In this document: in pieces, positions 7,867-14,337 of the stretch
How positions within the stretch are numbered: the stretch's first letter is position 1
Layout of the letters: every line of letters begins with the position of its first letter
Assembly: GCA_002385485.1 (NCBI GenBank)
Contig: DGDP01000130.1
Location: forward strand, 1 to 20,398
DNA from: Acetomicrobium sp. UBA3949
GTDB lineage: Bacteria > Synergistota > Synergistia > Synergistales > Acetomicrobiaceae
Length of the DNA: 20,398 bases
Reading direction: 5' to 3'
Notes under the pieces: generated by a model
Told to the model about the DNA's origin: nothing
Database searches by the model: none
What the model saw: only the letters and a program-made list of their open reading frames with translations
Translations under genes and position numbers: made by a program

Positions 7867-8226
7867 TTACTTTTTAAGAGATCCGATGTTTAAGCTCGAA
7901 GGGGCTTTATCCTTCGAGGGTGTTTCGTTTGACGTCGCCGATTCTTCAATTTCCGTAATGGGCTCTTCGGTAAAAAGGTAGGTACGAAGGGCTTCATCCC
8001 AACCCGGCATATTTCGTCTCAGCCATTCGAGAAGCATTGCTGCGTGTTCCATTTCTTCGTCGCGATTATGCTCTACTACTGCTTTAATCGCTGGATCCTT
8101 TGTGGCTGCAGCTCTGTCGTTGTACCACATGACTGCTTCTATCTCTTCTTTGAGGCTGGCCAGGGCTCTATGAAAATCTCTATCCTGTGCAGTGAGCTCT
8201 TCTACCGGTTCATGATATTCGGCCAT
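7867..8226 (-). CDS. Encapsulated ferritin-like protein (EncFtn) with cargo peptide
   Basis: This 119-residue cargo protein is a two-helix half-ferritin that makes its ferroxidase centre at a dimer interface inside encapsulin. Visible are the first helix HRALASLKEEIEAVMWYNDRAAA (E28/E30) and the second HNRDEEMEHAAMLLEWLRR with the E58-x-x-H61 motif, which corresponds to the Glu/His iron ligands of Rhodospirillum rubrum EncFtn. A conserved TYLFTEEPI follows. After it comes a flexible Ser/Thr/Glu-rich linker ending in SLNIGSLKK, the encapsulation-targeting peptide that docks on the shell interior. ATG 8226 follows AGGAGGG with good spacing. It is the first gene of the encapsulin operon. Confidence 0.95.
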   Translation of the reverse strand: MAEYHEPVEELTAQDRDFHRALASLKEEIEAVMWYNDRAAATKDPAIKAVVEHNRDEEMEHAAMLLEWLRRNMPGWDEALRTYLFTEEPITEIEESATSNETPSKDKAPSSLNIGSLKK

Positions 8227-8264
8227 GGAAAATCCCTCCTTAATTTGATATGTTTTCGAAATTT

Positions 8265-8293
8265 ATTATACTTCACAATTGGAACTTGGGCAA
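8265..8293 (-). promoter_or_regulatory. Sigma-70-type promoter of the encapsulin operon
   Basis: On the minus strand TTGCCC (8293-8288), a 17-base spacer and a perfect TATAAT (8270-8265) precede the EncFtn start by about 40 bases. A plus-strand TACAAT at 8311-8316 in the same spacer could serve the divergent EamA gene, so the two promoters nearly overlap. Confidence 0.65.
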
Positions 8294-8364
8294 AAGAACT
8301 TATTCTTTAGTACAATGAGATAGCTATCGAAGAATCAATATAAACAATCAGGGAGAGATATATA

Positions 8365-9303
8365 ATGGAGAATAGGGAATTTCAAGTCGACGAAGCGACC
8401 GTCGATACTTCTTCTTTAGATTGGTCAAGCCTCATTGCCTTGGCAGTTACTCTTTTAGTGTGGTCGTCGGCCTTTGCTGCGATAAAGGCAGCTCTAGAGC
8501 ATTATACGCCTCTTCATCTCGCTGTCCTCCGTTTTATGATCTCTTCGCTAATATTGCTTCCCTTCGTATTTATTAAGTTCGGTTTGCCCCAATTAAAAGA
8601 TCTCCCATTCATATTTTTTCTGAGCGCTACGGGCATGCTCCTTTACCATATACCGCTTTGCATTGGAGAACAGACGGTTGCGGCGGGTTCAGCAAGTCTC
8701 TTAATCGCCACGGCTCCGGTTTTCACTGCCATATTGGCCGTTATCATTTTAAAGGAAAGGATGAACCCTTTGGGCTGGGCCGGCATTATCATAAGCTTTG
8801 CGGGAGCAGCCGTGATTTCACTTGGCGAAGGCGATTTTGGCCTGGAGTTGGGAGCCCTTTGGATTTTATGTGCGGCCTTTATGGAGTCCTTTTATTTCGT
8901 TTACCAGAAAAAGCTTTTACCTAAATATGGTGCCTTTCGTCTTACAACTTATGTAATAATGGCCGGAACTATCTTAATGATCCCCTTTGGAAAGGACCTT
9001 TTGAAGGCGCTTATAACGGCACCTCCATCTGCTACTATCACTGTTGTGTATCTCGCCATCTTCCCGACCTGCATAGGCTATGCGGGCTGGGCTTACGCCA
9101 CTTCCAGAAATCCTGCCTCTCTGGTTGCCAGCAGTCTATTCCTGAATCCTGTAATGGCTATATTTATAGCTTGGATATGGCTGGATGAAATGCCCACTTT
9201 CATATCGATTATGGGTGGTGTAATCGCAATAGTTGGAGTTTGGATGTTGCAAACATCTAGAAGGTCTGGTGCGATAGGGGATGTTTCTAAACGAAAAACA
9301 TAA
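8365..9303 (+). CDS. EamA/DMT-family transporter
   Basis: This 312-residue membrane protein has ten predicted hydrophobic segments arranged as two EamA repeats (about residues 25-150 and 160-295). Typical motifs are LVWSSAFAAIKAALEHYTPLHLAVLRFMISSLILLPF in repeat one, ending with ATAPVFTAILAVIILKERMNPLGWAGIIISFAGAAVI, and the equivalent LFLNPVMAIFIAWIWLDEMPTFISIMGGVIAIVGVWM in repeat two. DMT transporters export metabolites or amino acids; the substrate cannot be read from sequence. ATG 8365 follows GGGAGAG. The stop lies inside the start of the pgsB remnant, which probably marks where a deletion joined the two. Confidence 0.9.
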   Translation: MENREFQVDEATVDTSSLDWSSLIALAVTLLVWSSAFAAIKAALEHYTPLHLAVLRFMISSLILLPFVFIKFGLPQLKDLPFIFFLSATGMLLYHIPLCIGEQTVAAGSASLLIATAPVFTAILAVIILKERMNPLGWAGIIISFAGAAVISLGEGDFGLELGALWILCAAFMESFYFVYQKKLLPKYGAFRLTTYVIMAGTILMIPFGKDLLKALITAPPSATITVVYLAIFPTCIGYAGWAYATSRNPASLVASSLFLNPVMAIFIAWIWLDEMPTFISIMGGVIAIVGVWMLQTSRRSGAIGDVSKRKT

Positions 9304-9568
9304 TACCCAACGTAGAGATAGGCCGGGAAGGCTGAAGGCGTTTGAACCATGGTTTAATAATTCTCGGTACAAAGGTATTTGCATTTGCGGTTCCCATCCC
9401 TTTCGTCATATAAAAAGTGCTAAATGGATTTATTTTAGGGATGTTGACGAGATCGTTTCTTTCGTGAGTGAAAGAGGTTTAGTTTTCGGTTGCGGTAATA
9501 TAGCGGGGTTGCCCCTTCGAGAATTGCTCTCTTATGAAGAGGTGAATTATATCTGCGACAGGATTTAA
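9281..9568 (+). pseudogene. C-terminal remnant of poly-gamma-glutamate synthase PgsB
   Basis: A 95-codon frame matches only the last quarter of PgsB/CapB, an ATP-dependent Mur-ligase-like enzyme of about 390 residues. The segments NTQRRDRPGRLKAFEPWF, GICICGSHP and FRDVDEIVSFVSERGLVFGCGNIAGLPL fit, in order, B. subtilis PgsB NCRADRVDRTQQF, ELILIGETT and YKSTDEIMELLKKR...YGVGNIHG (compared from memory). The ATP-binding P-loop and Mur-ligase core are absent, and a stop lies two codons before the ATG. The first 23 bases overlap the EamA gene and there is no good ribosome-binding site. It is best read as a deletion remnant. A short free-standing protein is less likely. Confidence 0.65.
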
Positions 9569-10308
9569 TCGTTATCGCTGTAAGTATAGCTTTAGGCTTG
9601 ATATTTTATCGCAGGACAGGTGTAGCTACGGGAGGGATAATTTCGCCGGGCTTGCTTGCTTTGGGGCCATTTGCACCACGTACGTTTGCCTTCGTCATAA
9701 GGGGGTTAGATGTGCTGCTTGTTGTCTCGCTGGGCGCATCTTCCTATGGTGCTAATGATCCGAATTTTCCTATCCCGATAATTCTAAGGGAACTGAGAAG
9801 GGCAGGATTTATCTCTACGAAGGCGGCTTTTTATACCTTTGGCGGAGACTACGAAATAGGAGCAGGCATTCCTCCGGATGGACTTGAAATATTGTCGCGA
9901 TCTGCGATATCGGACGATGTACCGCTTTTACAAGCGAAGTCATTGCAAGAAGTGATTGATGCAAAAGTAGGACGTTTAGATATATTTAAACCTGCTTTGG
10001 TGGTGCAAATTGACGGATCTCATGCAAATATGGGAACCGATGATGCTGTATTGTCGTTACCACCAGGTTTTTTGGATTCAAGATATGCCGAACGCGCCGG
10101 CAATGGGGTTATAGGATTGGTCCTTAAAAGAGGAATACCGGTTATACATATGCTTAACGTCAAAAGTTTATGCCGGATGACCGGCGTTTCCGAAGGGGTA
10201 GAAGTTGCAAAGAAAGGACCGAAGCCCTTCAAATTTTCAAGGGCCTTTTTAGGCTTATTGTTTTTTGCCGTCTTTTTGTATAAGTATGAGCGATGGGCCT
10301 TTGAATAA
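9553..10308 (+). pseudogene. In-frame PgsC/PgsW chimera, likely decayed
   Basis: The frame is open from 9538. The first about 35 residues (LRQDLIVIAVSIALGLIFYRRTGVATGGIISPGLLAL, from CTG 9553 behind AGAGGTG) match the N-terminus of the membrane protein PgsC (DLYIALILGVLLSLIFAEKTGIVPAGLVVPGYLGL). At about 9660-9680 the homology switches without frame loss to the C-terminal half of the poly-gamma-glutamate system protein PgsW (VVSLGASSYGANDPNF, GGDYEIGAGI, ALVVQIDGSHANMG, RGIPVIHMLNVKSL). Most of PgsC and the PgsW N-terminal half are missing. The lack of a standard start unless TTG 9598 is used, and a terminator-like hairpin inside the frame, argue for decay. A 236- to 252-residue hybrid protein remains possible. 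PgsW identity rests on remembered family motifs. Confidence 0.6.
10224..10250 (+). terminator. Terminator-like hairpin inside the pgsC/W frame
   Basis: GCCCTT (10224-10229) and AAGGGC (10039+200, i.e. 10239-10244) form a 6-base stem around a 9-base loop, followed by CTTTTT. It looks like the original end of the pgs transcript. If so, the last about 20 codons of the open frame lie beyond the ancestral stop. The stem is short, so confidence is modest. Confidence 0.4.
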
Positions 10309-10416
10309 AGGTGTAAGTATCCTCTTTTTAAATGATATACATAGCAGCTTAATATAACAATGAACTCTCCTTAATTCCTTTTTATATCAGGATAAAAATA
10401 TATTTTTTGATATTCG

Positions 10417-10425
10417 TGATACAAT
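10417..10425 (+). promoter_or_regulatory. Extended -10 promoter for the M20 gene
   Basis: TG-A-TACAAT (10417-10425) fits an extended -10 element in an A/T-rich stretch about 83 bases upstream of the M20 start. No convincing -35 sits 17 bases upstream, as is common for extended -10 promoters. The rest of the 10309-10507 spacer shows only the strong GGGGG site before the gene. Confidence 0.4.
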
Positions 10426-10507
10426 TAATCTTAACCTCTAAGTTCCTCTTTATTAAAAGATGTTGCGGAGGTGATTCGGAAGCGGGAGCTTCAAGGGGGT
10501 GTTTTGA

Positions 10508-11638
10508 TTGAATGACGAAAGATTTGATCGACTGGCCGGTGAGCTTTTGAGGCTCATAGAAATTCCAAGTCCGAGCGGAAATGAAGGACCTATCCTGGAA
10601 TACCTCGAAAAAAGGCTGCAGTTTCTTGGCCTTCCTTCAAAAAGGCAAATGATAACCGAAAATATGGGAAATTTAGTCTTTAACCCGGGTTCTAAGGTGT
10701 TGTTCGATCTTCATGTAGACACCGTTCCTGAAATCATGGAAGGTATTAAGTGTAGCCCGTATCTGGACGGAGATTTGGTTTACGGCAGAGGGGCATCCGA
10801 CATAAAAGGGTCAATAGCATCGCTCATAATTGCCCTGGAAGACTATGCACAGATAACCAAAGGGGATGTTGACTTTCCTGCAAGCATAGTTTTTACCGTC
10901 GACGAAGAACAGGGAGGCAGGGGAGCTTGCGAAGCAGTGAACCTAAAGCCGGAAGAGGTCATCGTCTTTGAGCCGACGGAGCTTGATATATGCACAATGG
11001 AAGCAGGAGCCATAGGAGTCAGACTGAATTTTTCAGGTAGGCCCGCCCATGGAAGCGATTTCGAGGCGGGAGAAAACGCCATTACAAAGGCCATCGAATT
11101 TTTGTCCAAATTGAAGGAATTGCCCTTTCTAGAAGGAGAACATCCTCGCATTGGCGAGGCCGGATTCAACGTGCAGGCTCTGTTTGGCGGCTCTGCCGAC
11201 GAACTGGTCATTCCAAGCCGAAGCGAGATGTACGTCGATTTCAGGTTATTACCCCAGGTAGATCACAGAGAGGCGGAGATTCAGTTAAGGCAGTTCTTTG
11301 AGGAGGAGGGGGTCGACTACGAGATCGACGATGTCTCGCCTTCGTTTCAGTTGGACGATGACGTTCCAATCGCCAGAAAACTTAAGGAAGTTGCTTCAGC
11401 GGAGTTAGGCCTGAGCTTGCAGACGGGAGCTTTTAAAAGCTGGAGCGATGCAGAGCCCTACGTTACGGCGGGCATCCCTGCGATAGTTTTTGGTCCAGGA
11501 AAGCTCTCCGTATCCCATACGCCCTTTGAACACATCTCCTTGGGGGAAATGAATGTGGCAAGCAGGATTTTGACGGCCTTTTTGGCCTCCCTTACAGATA
11601 TCTCGAGGGATGAATTGAATATTTCAAGGGTTCGCTGA
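10508..11638 (+). CDS. M20-family metallopeptidase/deacylase
   Basis: This 376-residue enzyme of the M20 (ArgE/DapE/LysK) family hydrolyses amide bonds of N-acyl amino acids or peptides with two metal ions. Key residues are in place: H69 and D71 in LHVDTVP, the bridging D98 in GRGASDIKG, catalytic E133 and metal ligand E134 in TVDEEQGG, E155 in FEPTE, and the C-terminal ligand His in VSHTPFEHIS. The lid/dimerisation domain (about residues 170-280) contains GRPAHGS. Start is TTG 10508 behind AAGGGGGT. Substrate is not resolved: DapE, ArgE, LysK-like deacetylase or dipeptidase are all possible, and no biosynthetic neighbours help. It is monocistronic and convergent with the GNAT gene. Confidence 0.85.
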   Translation: MNDERFDRLAGELLRLIEIPSPSGNEGPILEYLEKRLQFLGLPSKRQMITENMGNLVFNPGSKVLFDLHVDTVPEIMEGIKCSPYLDGDLVYGRGASDIKGSIASLIIALEDYAQITKGDVDFPASIVFTVDEEQGGRGACEAVNLKPEEVIVFEPTELDICTMEAGAIGVRLNFSGRPAHGSDFEAGENAITKAIEFLSKLKELPFLEGEHPRIGEAGFNVQALFGGSADELVIPSRSEMYVDFRLLPQVDHREAEIQLRQFFEEEGVDYEIDDVSPSFQLDDDVPIARKLKEVASAELGLSLQTGAFKSWSDAEPYVTAGIPAIVFGPGKLSVSHTPFEHISLGEMNVASRILTAFLASLTDISRDELNISRVR

Positions 11639-11653
11639 ACATTTAAAAATAAA

Positions 11654-11682
11654 GGCTGTTTTAGGTTTAACCTAAAACAGCC
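11654..11682. terminator. Bidirectional intrinsic terminator (perfect dyad)
   Basis: GGCTGTTTTAGG and CCTAAAACAGCC form a perfect 12-base stem, and the palindrome extends to 14 bases. The minus-strand side is followed by TTTATTTTTAAAT. It ends both the M20 transcript and the murB-GNAT transcript. Confidence 0.85.
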
Positions 11683-11706
11683 AAAGTTAACTTAAAAAGC
11701 ATCCCT

Positions 11707-12231
11707 TCAAAGATTTTTTATAAACCTTATCCATTTTCCTCTTTTTTCTTTTTCCTCGAAACCCTGGCTTTTGTAAAAATTTCGGGCGTGGAAATTCTTT
11801 TCGCCCGCCCACAGCTCTATTATCTTGACGCCTCTTTTAGCCAATAAGTCCATGGCCTTTTCCAATAGCAGTTTCCCGATTCTTTTGCCCCGGTAATCGG
11901 GGTCGACCAGGATTTCATGTATTTCTCCCACGATATGGCCCTCCGGGGAAAGCCATTTGTGGTCTATGGACACGAAACCCACGATCCGCGATCCGTCAAA
12001 GGCGACCAAAAAACCACCATCGGCTCGCCTGTGAAGCCATCCGAGATATCTTTTGATCGTCTCAATGTCTGTGTCGGCGTACTCCTCTAAGCCTTTGTAA
12101 GCACGTCTGTAGAGGTCAACGATCTCCGATTCGTAGTCGGCGGGGTTCACGCTCTTTATTTCGATAGTACCTGAGGCCTCTCCCTGTTCAAAACCCCACG
12201 GCTCACCACCTCCTTCCCTAAAGAAAATCAT
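11707..12231 (-). CDS. GNAT-family N-acetyltransferase
   Basis: This 174-residue protein carries one GNAT domain (about residues 25-174) that transfers an acetyl group from acetyl-CoA. Motif A is seen as EIHEILVDPDYRGKRIGKLLLEKAMDLL, where R-G-K-R-I-G is the acetyl-CoA pyrophosphate-binding loop, followed by the motif B region IELWAGEKNFHARNFYKSQGFEE. The substrate is unknown. ATG 12231 overlaps the murB stop by 14 bases, so translation is probably coupled. The purine-rich GGAAGGAGGTGG just inside the gene has no usable in-frame start after it. Confidence 0.85.
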   Translation of the reverse strand: MIFFREGGGEPWGFEQGEASGTIEIKSVNPADYESEIVDLYRRAYKGLEEYADTDIETIKRYLGWLHRRADGGFLVAFDGSRIVGFVSIDHKWLSPEGHIVGEIHEILVDPDYRGKRIGKLLLEKAMDLLAKRGVKIIELWAGEKNFHARNFYKSQGFEEKEKRGKWIRFIKNL

Positions 12232-13174
12232 GTAAAGGCGCTATCTTTCCCATGGGGGTAACATACCTTACCTCGCATTCGAGCCAAAAACCAGTCCTTT
12301 TGTGGACTGTCTCTCTAATCATGGTAATCAGCTCGAAGGCGTCTTTGCAGCGCCCGCCTCCGACATTAACTATAAAGTTAGCATGCATTGGGCTGACCAT
12401 GAGTCCCCCCACGCGAAGTCCCTTCAAGCCCGCCTCTTCTATTATCTTGCCCGGTGGGCCGCATGCTTCGTATATTTCCGCATTGTTCGTGAAGACGGAG
12501 CCGCAACTTGGAAATTTAAGGGGAAATTTGCATTTTCGCTCGGCCAGTATGTCTAAAATGCGCCTTCTGATGTTTTTGGGGTCATCGCCTTTGCCCTCGA
12601 TGCAGGCCTTGAGGATTACATAATTTTTTCTTTGAAAAAGAGAGCTGCGATAAGAAAATTCGCACTTATCGCGAGATATCTCGATGAGATTTGCACCTTC
12701 GTCCAAAGCCAAAACGCTTTTTACATTATCGCCGATTGAATGCCTCAAGCTGCCTCCGTTCATGTAGATAAGCCCACCTAAGGTACCAGGTATTCCGCTG
12801 ACGTGTTCAAGTCCCGAGATGCCTTTTGAGGCGGCGATCTTTGCCAAGCGAGGAGTCCACACGCCGGCATCGGCGATAATACTTGTGCCGCTTGTCCGAA
12901 CACTTGCGAAGGATTTGCCGAATTTTGCCACTATGCCACGCAGGCCTTCGTCGGGAAAAAGTATATTGCTTCCCCTTCCGATGACGATAAAGGGAACGTC
13001 CCGCTCCTTGGCGAAGACGATCAACTTCTGCAGGGAGGGGATGTCGCTCACATTTACCAGAACGTCGGCGGGTCCGCCGATCTTCCAGCTCGAGTACAGG
13101 GTCAGCGGCTCGTCTTTTTTCAGGTCCTTTATGCCTATTTCTCTCAGTCTGTTGGCCAATATTTCAGATTTCAA
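12218..13174 (-). CDS. murB: UDP-N-acetylenolpyruvoylglucosamine reductase MurB
   Basis: MurB uses NADPH and FAD to reduce UDP-GlcNAc-enolpyruvate to UDP-MurNAc in peptidoglycan synthesis in the cytosol. The 318-residue sequence shows the FAD-binding start SSWKIGGPADVLVNV, GRGSNILFPDEGLRG, and HVSGIPGTLGGLIYMNGGS. The YRSSLF motif follows, then the catalytic-serine segment FPSCGSVFTNN, and the terminal LECEVRYV holding the conserved Glu. Length and the absence of the E. coli insert fit the type II enzyme. Start is TTG 13174 behind GAGGG. It is first in a two-gene unit with the GNAT gene and not in a division/cell-wall cluster. Confidence 0.95.
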   Translation of the reverse strand: MKSEILANRLREIGIKDLKKDEPLTLYSSWKIGGPADVLVNVSDIPSLQKLIVFAKERDVPFIVIGRGSNILFPDEGLRGIVAKFGKSFASVRTSGTSIIADAGVWTPRLAKIAASKGISGLEHVSGIPGTLGGLIYMNGGSLRHSIGDNVKSVLALDEGANLIEISRDKCEFSYRSSLFQRKNYVILKACIEGKGDDPKNIRRRILDILAERKCKFPLKFPSCGSVFTNNAEIYEACGPPGKIIEEAGLKGLRVGGLMVSPMHANFIVNVGGGRCKDAFELITMIRETVHKRTGFWLECEVRYVTPMGKIAPLHDFL

Positions 13175-13348
13175 TTCTATCCCTCATGTCTCCTTTGTAT
13201 GTGAGATGCTCGACCTTTCGTCTCGTAATAGAATATCAAACTTTCGTCATATTTCTAGGGGGAACTTCTCGAAAAAGCTTCCTCCCAGAGCGCGATTTAT
13301 CCTCATTAATATAATACAATATACAGATAATTTACTTTTAAAGCGTAG

Positions 13349-13354
13349 TATAAT
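13349..13354 (+). promoter_or_regulatory. -10 element for the redox operon
   Basis: A perfect TATAAT at 13349-13354 would start transcription near 13361. There is no good -35 at 17 bases. The position makes ATG 13364 an unlikely start for the next gene, because it would leave an almost leaderless message without a ribosome-binding site. It supports the GTG at 13418. Confidence 0.45.
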
Positions 13355-13417
13355 ATAAAAAACATGTTACTAGTCAAACATATCACTATCACTAAAGACG
13401 GGAAAGAGGTGAGATGT

Positions 13418-13897
13418 GTGACTAAAGGCACTAAGGAAGTCGGCCTCGACATTAAGGAGCTAGAGGATATCGTAAACAAGGCTAAGGAAGAGAATTTAGG
13501 TTTAATACCTCTACTCCAGAGAACCCAGGAGGTAATCGGCTATTTGCCGAAGGAGGCCCTTGTAGCATTGTCGGAGATGTTGCACCTTCCCTACAGCAAG
13601 GTCTTCGGAGTAGCTACATTTTATGCACAGTTCCATTTGACTCCAAGAGGACGTCACGTGATCCAACAATGCGACGGTACTGCCTGCCATGTCAAGGGAG
13701 GTCCCAGGATAAGGCGCGTCATAGAGGAAAAATTGGGCATCTCTCCCGGCGAAACTACCGAGGATTTGAAGGCTACATACGAGATTGTCTATTGTTTGGG
13801 TTCCTGCGGACTGGCGCCAGCTGCAATGATCGATGGCAAGGTGATTGGAAGGCTGACTCAGGAGAAAATGAAGAGAATTTTAGATTCGATGGAGTGA
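13418..13897 (+). CDS. NuoE/HydC-like [2Fe-2S] subunit, Stn-type complex
   Basis: This 159-residue thioredoxin-fold ferredoxin is of the NuoE/HydC type. After an N-terminal helical bundle (about residues 10-60) with the family sequence GYLPKEALVALSEML...VFGVATFYAQF, the cluster ligands are C85 and C90 (CDGTAC) and C126 and C130 (CLGSC), all present. It would shuttle electrons within the NuoF-like module of a soluble NAD(H) oxidoreductase. I chose GTG 13418 because AGAGGTGAG sits directly upstream; the frame is open to ATG 13364, which has no ribosome-binding site. First gene of a four-gene operon. In a Stn-type complex it corresponds to StnC. Confidence 0.9.
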   Translation: MTKGTKEVGLDIKELEDIVNKAKEENLGLIPLLQRTQEVIGYLPKEALVALSEMLHLPYSKVFGVATFYAQFHLTPRGRHVIQQCDGTACHVKGGPRIRRVIEEKLGISPGETTEDLKATYEIVYCLGSCGLAPAAMIDGKVIGRLTQEKMKRILDSME

Positions 13898-13907
13898 GGG
13901 GAGCGAA

Positions 13908-14309
13908 ATGTGCAGCTTTAAGTTGAAAGGCCCCGAGGATCTTGAGAAGTTGGCCGAAGAGGCCAGGAAGGATCTGGTAATAAGGGAGGGTGCTGAATTC
14001 ACGGTAAAAGTCTTCATTGGGCAGCTAAATAACAGAGAGACATATAGAAAAGTGGCCAAGGCCTTTGTGGATGAAACGAAAAGGGCTAACGTCAGAGCCA
14101 GGGTGATAATTGCAGAGGGCGAAGCTGCTTCCGGCTTCGATCCCCTCGTCGAGATAGATACACCGCGGGACGGCGTTGTTCTTTACGCAAACATCACTCC
14201 CGACAAAGTTCCCATCTTGGTAAGAGAGCATTTGGTAAAGGGAAAAATTGTTTCTGAGTGGATCGTCTCTCAGAAGCGCAGCCAGCATGTGCTCTTTAGC
14301 TGGCATTAA
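13908..14309 (+). CDS. Thioredoxin-fold protein lacking Fe-S cysteines
   Basis: This 133-residue protein sits between the NuoE-like and NuoF-GltD genes. From about residue 31 on, it parallels the N-terminal domain of the next gene: VKVFIGQLNNRETYRKVAKAFVDE aligns with NILCCRGTSCTAGGSREILESFRE, and VVLYANITPDKVPILVREHLVKGKIV with VVIYPEDIFYCQVEPEDVPEIVEKTLIRGKLV. All four cluster cysteines are replaced; the only Cys is residue 2. It therefore cannot bind a [2Fe-2S] cluster in the usual way and may be a structural or assembly subunit. Its place directly before the NuoF-like gene recalls the small hydD gene in acetogen hydrogenase operons (comparison from memory). GAGGGGAG precedes ATG 13908 by four bases. 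Confidence 0.75.
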   Translation: MCSFKLKGPEDLEKLAEEARKDLVIREGAEFTVKVFIGQLNNRETYRKVAKAFVDETKRANVRARVIIAEGEAASGFDPLVEIDTPRDGVVLYANITPDKVPILVREHLVKGKIVSEWIVSQKRSQHVLFSWH

Positions 14310-14337
14310 TTTCTTATGATGTATTGGAGAGATTGTC

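Noticed and set aside
8265..8280. Rex-type half site TTGTGAA upstream of the EncFtn gene
   Set aside because: Only one half of the TTGTGAA-N-TTCACAA palindrome is present, so redox control by Rex is not supported.
10471..10515. GTG-started 14-codon frame overlapping the M20 start
   Set aside because: The GGAG lies directly against the GTG with no spacing. The region is better explained as the leader of the M20 gene.
12819..13358. A 179-codon plus-strand open frame
   Set aside because: It is the antisense shadow of murB and its upstream spacer. The minus-strand MurB motifs are unambiguous and this frame has no recognisable motif or ribosome-binding site.
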